Of a stretch of 64,000 nucleotides of DNA, positions 34,053 through 46,076 are shown piece after piece. The DNA lies in assembly GCA_032622095.1 (NCBI GenBank), contig CP136064.1, positions 248,593,827 through 248,657,826 on the forward strand, given 5' to 3'. The notes below the pieces were generated by a model. It was not told where the DNA came from. It ran no database searches and saw only the letters and a list, made by a program, of their open reading frames with translations. Numbering within the stretch: position 1 is the first letter of the stretch; each line of letters opens with the position of its first letter. The DNA comes from Siphonodentalium dalli (Eukaryota; Mollusca; Scaphopoda; Gadilida; Siphonodentaliidae). Made by a program: the position numbers and the translations under genes.

Positions 34053-35662
34053 TTAAAGCCACATGGCGGTTTACGCTCCAAAATACACATAATTATACCC
34101 CCACTTACGAAGAAAATGGGGGGTATACTGGATTGACTGCGTCTGTCCGTCACGCTTTCTCCCTCCGTGTGTCCGTCTGTCCGTCCGCGCTCTTTAAAAT
34201 TGGGGATTTTGCTCTTTAAAATTGGATTTTGCTCTTTAAAATTGGATTTTCCGTACGTTACTTGTCATCCACAAGTCATGCAAACAAAAGATCGCACCTC
34301 ACAAGTACCCTGTCGTGCGTATGGCCGACCTCATAACTCGAACAACTATGAACCGATTTCAATAATTTTTGTATGCTATCTCCTTAGGAATGCCTCTCCG
34401 CATGATGCTAATTGCGGTTCGGTCCGACTTTTATTTTTAAAGTTACACCTCATTTTCGACTTTTTTTTTTACTTAGAAAATTTCTCACTTTTTCGGTTTC
34501 CGGATGATATCTAAAGTTTGGATCCTTTAATTGCAACTACCGTTTTTTTTGTAGATCAGTCATATCAAGATACAGGTTGAGTTCGAATTTGAGTTTGATC
34601 CGATGATTTTTTTCTTGAGTTATGGACTTTTTTCGACTTAGAAAATTCAATTTTTCGTGTTTTTCTTTGGTTTCCGGATGATAACTCCAGTTTGGATTGT
34701 TTAATTGGAATTTTTTTTTTTTTTGTGGGTCATTCATATCAAAATACAGGTCAAGTTCGAATTTGAGTTCGATCCAATGATTTTTCCCATACAATTTTAC
34801 TTCTTTTTTTGTTGTTTCCGGATGATAACTAAAGTTTGGACTGTTCAATTGAAAATTCCGTTTTTGTGTGAGTCAATGATATCAAAATACAGGTCAAGTT
34901 CGAATTTGAGTTTGATCCAATGATTTTTCCCAAAGTTATGGGCCTTTCGACTTTGAATGAAATATGTTTTTAAATAATTTTCTGGTTTTCTGTATGAGGG
35001 TACCTTCATGGTGTAATCAACTCCTCCTACAGTTTTGATCGTAGATATTTGAAACTTCATTTTTTTGTTATGCTATCACACTCGACAAAAGCCATCTTAG
35101 ATGCGTTTCATTTTCTACCCTTTTTTCGGGTTTCTGCAATCATTCGAACAAATATGAATCAATATCGAAATTATTAATCCAAATTTTTCTTTAAAGTTAA
35201 AAATCTTTTTTGTTGGGTTTATGGATAATGCGGGTTGAATTTGCCACGGTGGGGGTATGCTAGCACTCGAGTGCACACCTCTTGTTTTATTCGCTTTTGA
35301 ATTTTTCTCAGTATCGAAACTACCTTTCTACGCGCATTATGTAACCCAAAAAGACGCATTGAAGTAATGAAAGATACAACTCTGAATACGGTGTTCGGGT
35401 CCCAAACACTTAACAGCCACTGGCACGACATGGAACAGAAAAGAGCGTTCCGTGATAGTTTATTCCTGATATGGTAGCAATAAAGAGCGTTTATCTAACT
35501 TCTGGCGAAAAGTTGAAAAATGGCTGTGACTTTGGCAAGTGTTTATCAGAGCATATGAAGCCGGTATATTTAACAGTTCATGTATTTATCGACCTATCGT
35601 AGTCGTCCCTCCAAATTACGTAGAAAAAAAATTGGAGGTTCGAAGGAGCCATGTCCGTTTAA
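34053..35662 (+). mobile_element. TTAA MITE family B, copy split by element T
   Basis: TTAA at 34053-34056 and 35659-35662. The left end TTAAAGCCACATGGCGGTTT and right end GAAGGAGCCATGTCCGTTTAA match the intact copy. Removing 34097-35286 plus one TTAT restores collinearity with 10568-11000. Confidence 0.85.
34093..35290 (+). mobile_element. TACCCCC-family element T, copy 2, inserted in B with TTAT duplication
   Basis: TTAT at 34093-34096 and 35287-35290 brackets ACCCCCACTTACGAAG at the left, with a GGGGGTATACTGG near-inverted partner, and ACGGTGGGGGTATGCTAG near the right end. The uninterrupted B copy has one TTAT at this point, supporting a 4-bp duplication. The interior is a degenerate ~150-bp repeat around TTTCCGGATGATAACT and GATCCAATGATTTTT, seen at about 34495, 34670 and 34814. 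Several 70-115 codon frames here are low-complexity F/K-rich and not coding. Confidence 0.8.
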
Positions 35663-35776
35663 ATAAGCTCATATTGGCCGTATTTAACCTCAATATACGC
35701 TCTATATGGACCTAAAATGCATTTTCCGAAACAGTCCAATATGGGACTATTTACATTTACGAAATACGCCCATATT
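35663..35776. repeat. dispersed repeat C, copy 4 (partial)
   Basis: AATAAGCTCATATTGG, ATATACGCTCTATATGGACC and CAGTCCAATATGGGACTATT match the reverse of 37985-38130. Confidence 0.5.
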
Positions 35777-36086
35777 GGCATTTTATACTCAACAGTATAT
35801 ATGCAACAAATGAATGAATTTGAGCCATGGATTAGTGCAGAAATACAGGTGTGTGCTCTAAGAACGATGCGATCAACATGGTAATTATAATGAAAATGAA
35901 TTTATGACTGGAGTAATAAATTCATTTTCATTATAATTACCACGGTGTATGCATCGCTAATAAAGTAAATGAGTATATTTGCACTAATCCAGTGCTCAAA
36001 TCCATTCATTTGTTGCATATATTCTGTTGGGTATAAAATGAGATGGTCCCAAAAATGGCATGATTTAGTGTACAGTACCACTTTAA
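35777..36086. mobile_element. foldback element H, copy 2
   Basis: An inverted pair runs from GGCATTTTATACTCAACAG with TGCAACAAATGAATG at the left to CATTCATTTGTTGCATATA and TTGGGTATAAAAT at the right. It encloses a second palindrome (35879-35944) with ATGGTAATTATAATGAAAAT arms. The right arm continues to GTGTACAGTACCAC and TTAA at 36083-36086; the left arm is shorter. Confidence 0.75.
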
Positions 36087-37599
36087 TCTACTTTTTTCAT
36101 CGACATGACATCCAATATGAACCTATTTGCATGAGGATATGTTGGCAATGGAGCTCAATTTACGTGCGGTGCGACTCAACTATAGACAATAGCATATATA
36201 TATTCCGGTGCAAAATTCCACATCGGAATGGGATTGGTAGGTGGTTCTAAAAAAAACTTACTCTTGCAATTTTTCTCGCATATTTTTTTTTTACCAGCAC
36301 TGATTTTTGTCTCAAAAACTGGTCAAGGTAAAGTGAAAACCAAGATATGCGAACATATACCTAAAATATTTATAATACTCGATACATTAGAGTTTCTGTA
36401 CCAGCATCATTCACATAAAATAGTTTCTGCGCAAGCATTTCTAGACAACGATGTCTTTGCTAATCAAACGCGGTCCAAAATCAGCATGTATGTACTTTTG
36501 AAAGCAATTATAGAACCAATGGGTGTTGGCCAATAACACTAATTAGTCTTATTCACGAACACCTTAATTTGATGGTATTTTACTCTTTTTCAAGTCTGGT
36601 CGCTAAGGATATCTGTCTGGTCACTAAGGATATCTGTTACGTTGGCAAACGCCGCAGACAGTCGTCATCTTATTACAAATATACTTATCTAATTATAAAT
36701 TTATTTTCGTTCTCCGTATGCACGAAAGTGTTATCCATTAAGTTTAACATAACATATATTTTGCAAGCTTTCAAATTTCTCGACATAGTCATTGCACTGA
36801 AGGTTGTAGAGTAATCGACATCTGTCTGGGTATGCATGGTACCCCCATTTGCATGTATAACCGAATCAGTCGAGAACACGTTGAATCAGCACGATACAAG
36901 ACCAGTATCCAAAGATCGCTTGCCCGTTGTGTTCGCTCACTGTTCTACGCCAGCCTCTTCTCGTGGACATAAGCACACCAGAAAACCATAGTCAGAAATG
37001 GTAACGCCACCAAGATCATATTATTAGCCATAAATATAAATTATAATATAACATATATTGGTTACATGAATGCACCGCCTCAGAACAACTAATCCTTCAA
37101 ATTATTACAAAAAACTACGGCTTATTACTGCAGGTTTCTTATTCACCACACCAGAAAGCTTCTAAATGCGGATCAAAAATCGGAGGTATTGTGTTCCCGT
37201 CAAGAGTGCATGGCCCAGCCATTGTTCATACCTAAACGTCGAAAGCAATTAACGCGGTCATAATGGTTACATACTGCAACTATAAGACATCCAACGAATA
37301 CACACCCCACGAAAACCCGAAATGTGTTGTCCTGCGAGATATCCCATCACTATAGCTCAATTTAACACGGCCAGATTAGCCTTTCTACAATATCCTAAAA
37401 CAAAAAAGCTTCTCAAATCATCGACATAGTCAATAGAACTTTGACGAACTTGGACATTCCAACTACAGCTTTTACCGGACTCGGGGTCGCAGTACAACTT
37501 GAACGCGTCCCAAAATAACCGCATGCGGGGTAGCACTACAGCTTTTAAAGCGACCCAATCTATTTATAAAACATACATAGGACCACGGATTTCTATAAT
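36087..37599. other. no feature seen
   Basis: A 102-codon plus-strand frame (36228-36536) and an 81-codon frame (36569-36814) are open but show no motif. I cannot exclude that one is an exon. Confidence 0.35.
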
Positions 37600-38140
37600 T
37601 TGGCCAACATTATACACCGGTGGCGTTAATAACGGGCTGATTTTAATGAGCGAAATGAACCTATATATAGGTAGATATTTAGGTCCAATATGAACATAAT
37701 TGCACGAGGATATGTTGTCTACGTATACCCATTCACTCTATAAATGAAATGTGAAATGAATAAATTACCCACATATATGTCAACTTTAACATATCATCGT
37801 GCAAATAGGTTCACATTGGACCTAAATATTCACATATATGTTTATATTGGACTTATTTTTATTCTGAAATGAGCTTATACCCATTATTCGATCCGTTGAA
37901 TAGCACGGGCCGCAACGAAACACCTCATAAAGAGCGTTAATCTGGTAACTCGTGTCGATGAAAAAAGGTAGATTAAATAATGCCAATAGGGGCATTTCGT
38001 TTGGAAATAGTCCCACATTGGACTGTTTTAAAAACCGCGTTTTATGTTCATATAGAGCGTAATACAGATTCAAACAATGCCGTTATGAGCTTATTTGAGG
38101 TATTTTAAATAGGTTCAATATGAGCTTATTTTCAGGAGAA
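37600..38140. repeat. dispersed repeat C, longest copy
   Basis: From GATTTTAATGAGCGAAATGA through GCAAATAGGTTCACATTGGA, GAATAGCACGGGCCGCAACG, GATGAAAAAAGGTAGATTAA, GGAAATAGTCCCACATTGGA, ending with AATATGAGCTTATTTTCAGG and AGAACAG. This gives the order of segments for the other, shorter copies. Confidence 0.6.
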
Positions 38141-38148
38141 CAGTGAAG

Positions 38149-38611
38149 TTAAAGGTACTCAATCCGATTCGATGGTCCCGATATCATCAGATTCCAACAA
38201 CAACAACAACAACAACAACATTTTGCCGCTTCAGTTATTAGAATCGAATAATTGCCCAAAAATAATGCTAACCACAGTCAACTATATTATAAAATTGCCA
38301 AAAACCTGTTATTTATCAACATTTTGTTCAACGAAATTTTGCCGGTTTGTCAAATATCTGACACAAAAAAAGCCACTTGATTTTAGAGTTCTCCATCTTA
38401 ATCCGCAATTTGGTCAGAGAAAATGTTCTCGTCAACTGTTTACTGGGCCACTTAAAATTATCGGTGGTGAAAAATAATAGATTTCAAACATCGATATCTG
38501 ATCACTCTGAGCTTTGATGGGTGGGTTCCTCGACTAGAATCAAATATTTTTTACCCCCGAAGCCAAGGAAATAGTAATTTGCGAGCGTTAATTCGGATTA
38601 TGCATCTTTAA
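38149..38611 (+). mobile_element. TTAA MITE family A, complete copy 2
   Basis: 463 bp from TTAA (38149-38152) to TTAA (38608-38611), with the same ends as the 30353 copy. A CAA trinucleotide run at about 38197-38220 has expanded relative to that copy. A 101-codon frame inside starts in the CAA run and is not coding. Confidence 0.85.
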
Positions 38612-39244
38612 TCGCCATCCTATGACCGATAACGCCCCATCGTCAACCGTTAACTGTGATAGACGCTGGCCGGTAAGAATTTCGTTACAAACTGCATGAA
38701 TTTACACGAAACAGGCAAAACAAGGAACATTATATACATAATATACAGATGGAATACATTTTGCGTTCCCATTACGTATACATCATCACAACTCAAATAT
38801 TAATGCATAAACAATGTTACATGCACGTAATAACTTGAAATATACTACAGTTTCAGTTCGGTACGGTATATAACATCTAACAGGTGGTCGTGATCAAGCT
38901 GGTAGTAAAAACACTGCAGCCGACAGAAATGTTCTAGTTTCAATTGAACTGATATATAGATCGGATAAAACAGAACAGTAAAATAAACAGAATATCTCCT
39001 CGCTGTACCCCGATAACCACATACAAATATTTTGACATGATGTTCTCTCGTTATCTAATTAAATCAGGCGGATGTACCTTGTTTTCTAGAGATTATCTAT
39101 AAAATTTCAGCAAGGCTCTGATCTGACATTCTATTCTGGTCGAATGCTCCTAGACATAAAGGCATCAAACGGTGTCGAAAGCAGCGTTATCTTAGTACAG
39201 AAATATGAACTTCTTGAACTGACGTAATCTAAATGTAAACATAA
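38612..39244. other. no feature seen
   Basis: No arrays, termini or motifs recognised. Confidence 0.4.
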
Positions 39245-39405
39245 ATGTAAACATATAACATATCCTCCGAAAATAGGTTCACATTGAACCCAAATATCCA
39301 CACAGATACATATTGGACTTATTTGATTACGAAATAAGCCCATAGTTAACTTAAATCTTTTAGTTCGTTATATGGCGCGGGCCACAGTGAAAACACATTA
39401 CCATG
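39245..39405. repeat. dispersed repeat C, copy 6
   Basis: ATAGGTTCACATTGAACC, CATATTGGACTTATTTGAT, GGCGCGGGCCACAGTGAAAA and CACATTACCATG. Confidence 0.55.
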
Positions 39406-39476
39406 TTCTCAATTCCTTCAAAAGTTCAATACAATTGGATGAATAACATGGGGAATGCATCATGATGGTATTATAT

Positions 39477-39496
39477 GAGGGGGGGGGGGGGGGGGA
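39477..39496 (+). repeat. poly-G tract
   Basis: About 17 consecutive G. It lies at the start of a 116-codon frame that otherwise has no known motif. Confidence 0.9.
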
Positions 39497-39499
39497 CTT

Positions 39500-41480
39500 A
39501 CGTTTTGGTGTGTTATATACCGTACATCCCTGACCTCACATTGGGAGTGGGAATGTTAAGTAACGTTACACTGTTTTGTTCCAGATACGAAAATGATGAA
39601 CCTACCAGAGGCCCATTTGTCTATCAGGCACAATATCGACGTAGTCCAGTACAAATGCATGAATCTGCATCTTTTTCATGGATTCTGGCATTCAATCAAG
39701 ATGGCAAAAAATTAATTGCGCTAGGATTGTGTAAATGTTATTACGTAACTAGTGAAGACACACCAATGCTGCCCCGCGGGGTTAGGGTTGTGGTACACTG
39801 GTGGTGCAAATGTACCTGCTTCTGATGTCAATAACAACTAACATCTCAGTCATGTTTTCTGAAAATATCCCACTTGATAGGCACAGTGGGTGTTTAGTTT
39901 GAGAAAGATTGGCGGATTAGAACTGCTAGCGTGGTGCAAATGCAACAAAGATTATAGCTGATGATACGTGTGATGATCTCGATCATTAAAGCACCTGTCG
40001 TCCGGAATGGCGAGAACATACACAGTGAATGCATGCAAACATTGCTGTTGTAATTGAAGGCACATCAAGGATACCAAATCCGATATTTCCTCAGCTACAT
40101 TCCTGCATTATTTTATTGCCCCCTCCCCCCCGCAAACAAAGTTTCTATATCTCAGTCATTGTTTATCTGAGTTCAATGATCTTTGTTATGCTGACGGACC
40201 ACCGCGAGGGAAAGGATATCTACTTACAACGGGCTTCGTCAGTTATTTTTTGTTGAGTTATGGGACTTAGTGTGAAAAGTTAAAATTCATCTATGCCTAC
40301 TTTGTATCTTTGTATCGCAATATGAATGATCTTGTGTAATTAACAATGGGTATCTACATGTTATGTGTCCATTCTTTCGTTCAGTCATCACAAACCAGAT
40401 TATTACATCTTTCGAATTAATTCAGAAAATTAATAAACCTCAACGGAAGGCCACCTTTCATTGCGAGGGATACTCTGAGTGGTGCACTTGTTAATGAGTA
40501 TTTTAAGTGATGGAATATTGAATATTATATCGGCCATCGCGTACATGATGACACCATTGATATTCCCACCCTCAGCGAGGAGATACTCACAGATTAGGGT
40601 CACTCATTATTCGCAGACAACCAACCGGATACTCATTTAACGCTAATTTTACAAGGGTGGTCATTGACAATTTCAACCGAACACATATTGCAACAATACC
40701 CGGTATCTGAGCGGTTACCCACCCACGTGGAAACAAGGCTTCCAGTTGATTAACTTCGTGATCTAAAGAACACCGTGTATCACCGACATATCACTTCAAG
40801 GTTACTGAAAGTTCCAATTCCTTTTAAATGGAGTTGTTTTTTGTTGTTTTAAAGGGACTAGCATGCAATACCTGTCAGAATCATTTAGCCATACAATGTA
40901 TCAAGCTCATCGTTAACACATGGGAAGCCTCCTGATCAATAAAAAGTAAAAAGCATCCATACATCATCACATTTACGAGTGTTTAGAGGGTATATAACTA
41001 GTCGGCATTTAAACAATTATCACGCAAATCTGGTTGGAATCAGCAGTATTCGCGAAATTTCTAAGACAGTTAGACAGATAACGGCTTAAAATATTCTGGG
41101 GTAGGTGTTTTCACAGCAATCATCATTCTAATCATTTTCATTGCGTAAATTGGCTGGTAGATAACGTTATGTCTGTCTTCCAAGCCTATGTGATCTTCAG
41201 ACATGGCCAACCATATTGCGATACAATCGTAATGCGGCCTTTTATAGATGTCTACATAAGCAGACTGAATGATGGACGTAAACGTGTGTCGTTAACATGT
41301 ACAAACAAAACAAAATCATGACAAGTCGTTGGCCATATCCTGATAACAGTATTGAAAGAAAGCCAACTGCACTCACAATATAGAGTAATAGGTAGCCATT
41401 CAGGCTCGCTTCCAACTATGACGTTGGTTACGAACTATCGACACAGATCATCGCCATCGAACCTGTCCTAGTCATTTGCC
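39500..41480. other. no feature seen
   Basis: The 116-codon frame 39475-39825 and a 75-codon frame 40029-40256 have no recognisable domain. There are no repeat partners within the window. Confidence 0.4.
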
Positions 41481-41494
41481 CGATTCGTCATCTC

Positions 41495-41655
41495 AGGGTT
41501 AAACCTGGTCTATATAAAACTCTATATTTAAACCGCCGTTTGACAGATAAATCCGTGGTTTAAACCCGGTGGTTTAAATAAAGTCTGCATGTCTTTAAGT
41601 GACGCACTCGTCATCATTGGTTTATACTTGGTTTATAACCGGTTTAGCAGTGGCG
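41495..41655. repeat. cluster of AACC(G/T)GGT-like sites
   Basis: GTTAAACCTGGTCTA, TTTAAACCGCCGTT, TTTAAACCCGGTGGTTTAAA and TATAACCGGTTTAG occur within about 160 bp. This may be a decayed tandem repeat, or a cluster of sites resembling the Grainyhead/CP2 consensus AACCGGTT. Neither is proven. Confidence 0.3.
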
Positions 41656-41792
41656 TCTCTGTGTCGTCGAGCTATATAATCGTACTTGCCTAATGTGGAC
41701 CGCCGCGTTCTATCGACAGCGAAAATCGATAATGACGAAACGAGCATATTTTGATGGGAAATTTATAAGCGAGAAGTGCCCACAGTTGATTA

Positions 41793-42065
41793 TTAACACT
41801 CACACATGCATTCGTATTGTGGAACATGAATGCAGGACGTTGGTTGGTCGAAATTACGTCACATGACGTCGCGCGCTGACCCCAACTTGCATCAATTGTT
41901 GTGTAGACGCAACTTGCACCGAGCCACGATAATAACGTTGGAAATGGGCACTTATAGCTCTTTTAATCTGCCAGTTGACTAGGTTGAGCGTTCCACACAA
42001 AATGTCAGACTAACTTGCATCCACACTCTATATGGAACGCAAGCAAATCAACATCCATTTCTTAA
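41793..42065 (+). repeat. dispersed repeat I, copy 1
   Basis: TTAA at 41793-41796 and 42062-42065 border a segment shared with 51953-52286: CATTCGTATTGTGGAACATG, GACGTTGG, ACTTGCATC, CCGAGCCACGATAATAA, CTTTTAATCTGCCAGTTGAC, GGAACGCAAGCAAATCAACA. The TTAA borders may be coincidental because the ends are not inverted repeats. Confidence 0.65.
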
Positions 42066-42808
42066 AAAGTGCGTGTGTATTTGCGTTTATAACATTACAC
42101 CGACAACAAATCCATATCATTCGACGGTTCAGCAAAACGGGGTTTAGGAAACCTAGACCTGAGATGACGACTCCGTCTTTTCTTGATATCGGTTTACATG
42201 GGCGGAGCTGTACATAATCTGTATTGACGACGTGTCTATAATGTGAGAGTGGTGGCTTTGAATTATCATGTCACAACTGATTCATTCTCGCACGATGGTT
42301 GTTATAATCATGCACTTGTTCCAATAATCATTATACCGGACGGCGGGTGGTCCGCCTGGTAAGTGAGTTGTTAACCAGCTAGCTACTGAACGACTACAAA
42401 CGCATCCTTAGACCCTGTTTGGCTGGACCGTCAATATAGGTTGAAACTCGGAGGTTTAGTCTGGAGATGACGATCGGGCCACTAGGATTTGTTTTCAATT
42501 CGGCTTTCAGATCGGAGATAACCAAGATTGTAAATGACCCTGTCCATTTCGAATTTCATAGAATTTAAAGTGAAATATCCAGTTTGGTCAGCACAGTATA
42601 TACACGCATCAGCGGAAAGATGTTTCACAACATATAGGTGAAAATGAAACATCTTTGCTATTTAGCCATATTTATCAAAATAAAACAATGATGCGTTTAA
42701 TGTTTATTGTCGAGGTAATTTTACAATGTCAACACCGTTACTGCACATACAACTCATCGTGAAATTACATGGTTCCACCCCGATATGTGAAGTAACATGT
42801 GTCTTTAA
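42066..42808. other. no feature seen
   Basis: No arrays or termini seen. Confidence 0.4.
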
Positions 42809-43082
42809 TTGTTATGTTTAACTCGTGAATGTGGTTACGTTTTCTCCATGTGCCTGAACGACAATGTTCTTAGGAAAAAAACATGCCTTTGTTCAAACAC
42901 GGGTCAATGCCAAGCCGAGGATAATGAGGTTGTTTTCTCCAAATTTATTTGCTTAGATTGTATTTTGTATTGTGTTGTATTTGTCATCTTCTGTATTTTT
43001 ATCATTTGTAACATTTGTTGGAGCAACTGTACGTTTTGTAACTTGTGCTCCGATCCCTTAAGCTGAGTTTAGCTTAATAAAT
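42809..43082 (+). other. possible 3' transcript end with short Cys-rich open frame
   Basis: An 85-codon frame (42809-43066) ends with a Cys-rich, strongly hydrophobic stretch (CILYCVVFVIFCIFII), followed by TAAGCTGAG and then an AATAAATATGTTTAAAC motif at 43076-43092 that contains the polyadenylation signal AATAAA. The same 17-bp motif ends a region at 58702-58718. It could be the last exon of a gene or the tail of a retroposed copy. No splice site, domain or homologue can be confirmed, so I do not call a gene. Confidence 0.15.
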
Positions 43083-43154
43083 ATGTTTAAACTAAATGAG
43101 GTTGAGAAACCATTATACTCCCTTCTGCATGCTCTGTCGTCACTGGATATCTCC

Positions 43155-43540
43155 AAGATATATATATGTACATTGATTGTGCCCGAGACAGGTTGTCATT
43201 ACACAATCAACTCTGATTGTTGAAGGTTACCGTGCTTTCTCCATATATATGTACATTGATTGTGCCCGATACAGGTTGTCATTACGCAATCATACTCTGA
43301 TTGTAGAGGGTTACCGTGCTTTCTCCATACTGGCATCCTTTGCGTCACTGGATATCTCCAAGATATATATGTACATTGATTGTTCCCGAGACAGGTTGTC
43401 ATTACACAATCAACTCTGATTGTTGAAGGTTACCGTGCTTTCTCCATATATATGTACATTGATTGTGCCCGAGACAGGTTGTCATTACACAATCATACTC
43501 TGATTGTTGAGGGTTACCGTGCTTTCTCCATGCTGGCATC
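43155..43540. repeat. ~84-bp units in dimers of ~200 bp
   Basis: Unit phrases are ATATGTACATTGATTGTG, CCCGAGACAGGTTGTCATTA, ACTCTGATTGTTGA and GGTTACCGTGCTTTCTCCAT. Four units occur as two dimers, each dimer separated by a CTGGCATCCTTTGCGTCAC-type spacer with GGATATCTCCAAG. The first unit of each dimer resembles the first of the other more than its neighbour, which is higher-order repeat organisation. Confidence 0.85.
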
Positions 43541-43545
43541 CTTTG

Positions 43546-44327
43546 CGTGATTATAAGTCACTTACAGTCGATATATACTGGTTCTAATTGTTCGTGATAC
43601 ACTAATTAGTCCCACAGGACATATTTATTTCTCTTCATAGAGATTGCACACAAACAGTACAGCAGAGATGCACCTGTGCCGACATAGTTATGCTTCCCAT
43701 AGCACATTACTCCATGCTACTCTCCGTCTGGGTCCCCAGACAAGGAGACTATAAAGTTCGGCTGTTGGCATGCTTGGCGTGTTTATTCTATAACATGATC
43801 TAATTTCTCTAATAATGAATTGTGGTGTAATCTAACAATTAGCACATGGGATTAACTGTTGTTGCGCATGTAGTAAATTACATGCTCCTATTCATACCTA
43901 TAAAGAAATAGCAGAACAATAGAAATATAGAAATATACTATATATATAGGATGCGGGGCAAGGAAGATCAACATAAAGATTCTCTTGTGACGTTTATAAC
44001 CTTGATGAACCTACTATTTTTTTTTTACATATCGGTGATTAACACAACCCGTGAAGTTGCAGTGGTTTTTATTTGTGTAATCATTCTACATGGTTATAAA
44101 GATTGATTTCATTCTTATACTGAGCATGACCCCATTCCAAGTAGGTCAACATTCTGTGGTTCTGCATTTATGACAATGGAATTTATCATATTCTGTTCAC
44201 TCGCTGCTCGCGATTCTTATAATCATCCATTCATATACACACTAATGGATGTTCGATTCGATTGATGATATCACAGACTGGGCTCTGCCTCAATCTCAAT
44301 CTGCCGGACTATTTCAATCACGTGACT
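43546..44327. other. no feature seen
   Basis: No arrays or termini recognised. Confidence 0.4.
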
Positions 44328-44432
44328 CGATGTCGATGAAAAAAGGTCGATTAAATAATGCCAATATGGCCATTTCGTTTGGAAATAGTCCCTCATTGGA
44401 CTGTTTTAAAAACGCGTTTTAGGTTCATATAT
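44328..44432. repeat. dispersed repeat C, inner fragment
   Basis: GATGTCGATGAAAAAAGGTC, GATTAAATAATGCCAATATG, GGAAATAGTCCCTCATTGGA and TTTTAGGTTCATATA match 37950-38060 closely. Confidence 0.65.
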
Positions 44433-44435
44433 AGC

Positions 44436-44572
44436 TTAGTATATGTATGATATATACTTAGTATATATGTATGACATATACTTAGTATATGTAGGATATA
44501 TACTTAGTATATGTAGGATATATACTTAATATATGTATGATATATACTTAGTATATGTATAGGATATGTGCA
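44436..44572. repeat. ~22-bp AT-rich tandem array
   Basis: GATATATACTTAGTATATGT repeats about six times directly after the C fragment and appears to have grown from its end. Confidence 0.85.
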
Positions 44573-45039
44573 TACTACCGTGAAATACGTTTGTTGACTG
44601 GGAGATTCGTCTGTTAAACTTTAACTCATTATAGCTATTTATTACTATACATGTATTATCACTGTTTAATGCTTGATCAAGTTTGGTACAGCCATGCAGT
44701 GACTAAATTCGCCCCCATTCGCATATATGCGTCAACAAGTCAAGGTCATTGCCTGATCACCAGGGCCGTGTATTGTTTAATTGCGCGAATATGGCTTCTA
44801 TTAATGAAAGAGGTTATTTTCAAGCGAAGCGGAATATGGACTAGTTAATGACAATAGGCTCTTCATATGTTTAACGAGCGTGACCAAGCGTATCAACGCC
44901 GACCATTCCATCCCACTGCAATGGATAATGGACGTCCGTTCATATCCCCATTCCAGTCCTAATCAAATAATGTAATCATCCCACGATCAAACGTCACAAG
45001 GAGGGATTATATGGTGGGAAGACCCCATATCTACATATA
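44573..45039. other. no feature seen
   Basis: A 65-codon frame at 44651-44848 has no motif. Confidence 0.4.
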
Positions 45040-45160
45040 TATCAGAGTTATGGAGGCATGGACTCTGTGTGAGTGTTCATTGCTTCAAATGTGCTTAATA
45101 GTGAGCGTGATCAAAATGGCAAATTGAGATGTCCCTCAAATCAGATCAAGTTTGAAAATC
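45040..45160 (+). repeat. dispersed repeat Q, copy 2
   Basis: ATCAGAGTTATGGAGGCATG and TGTGAGTGTTCATTGCTTCA correspond to the Q copy at 14290-14475. Confidence 0.5.
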
Positions 45161-45534
45161 GGTCCTGATTTTCGCCCATGTCGGGGTCAGACCCGTGACA
45201 ACATCGTCTAGCGCGGACTGCGCTGATCGTATCCACGACTTCGGCTATGTGGACACACTTAAAAGGAAGCCCTTTCACAGAGAGTTGGGAAGCGTATCAG
45301 TCTGAACATGGGGTCGAATATTGACACAAAATAGATGTACCATTTCTTTTGGAACAGCACAATTCCCTTCCTTCGAAATTGTATATGGGACCATATACAC
45401 ACTTGAGCAAAATAGTGTCATGATTGCACCAATGCTATGATCATTCCAGGAGTATAGGCTGAAAGGATTCCTCATTTCCTCTACCACTTTATTGGGAGGG
45501 GAACAGACACCATGACTGAGTATTTCCTTCCAAA

Positions 45535-45940
45535 AGGTATTCGTACTCGTTTTTTCCCTTAGCTAACACAAAATATGATTAAAATACCATAATTCATCAC
45601 CATTTTCAACGTCTGTTTCAGGAGGTGCCCATGTAGTAATAGAGAATAGCTGAAATCATAGAAACATTTCCCCCATGTCGCTCCTAGAATGCCACAGAAT
45701 TCAAACTAAGATATAAAGTTATTCCCCTTCCATTGAAATTAATTGGATTTGCAGTACAGTCCAGATGAAACTTAAGCACACGTAGGTACCTCACCAAAAA
45801 CATGTTCACAGTTTGGTCGACGGATAAGTTGATAATACCATGTTTTGGAGCTTCCTTTTTCAAATGGTATATAGTGTGGCATATAATTTATATAATGTGA
45901 TCTGGTGGTTAGAACATTTAGTGGGCCTTTACTTCAAATG
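45535..45940 (-). mobile_element. TTAA MITE family N, fragment
   Basis: On the minus strand this follows 24815-25250: TAAAGGCCCACTAAATG, GCCACACTATATACCATTTG, AAGGAAGCTCCAAAACATGG and TTTGAATTCTGTGGCATTCT. The terminal TTAA is altered to TTTACT on the plus strand. Indels break the frame that is open in the other copy. Confidence 0.7.
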
Positions 45941-46076
45941 CAGAGGCGGTAGGTATGGAATTTATCTTCAAAATTATGCAGTCAAAATGTAACTGGTTAT
46001 TTTGAATGCAAGTGTGTAAACCGAAATATATATTCGTTGTATGGGAATATAATAAGCATTAAACGTGTGAATTTGA

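Noticed and set aside
34167-35060. Several 70-115 codon frames rich in Phe, Lys and Asn
   Set aside because: All lie in the repetitive interior of element T and occur on both strands.
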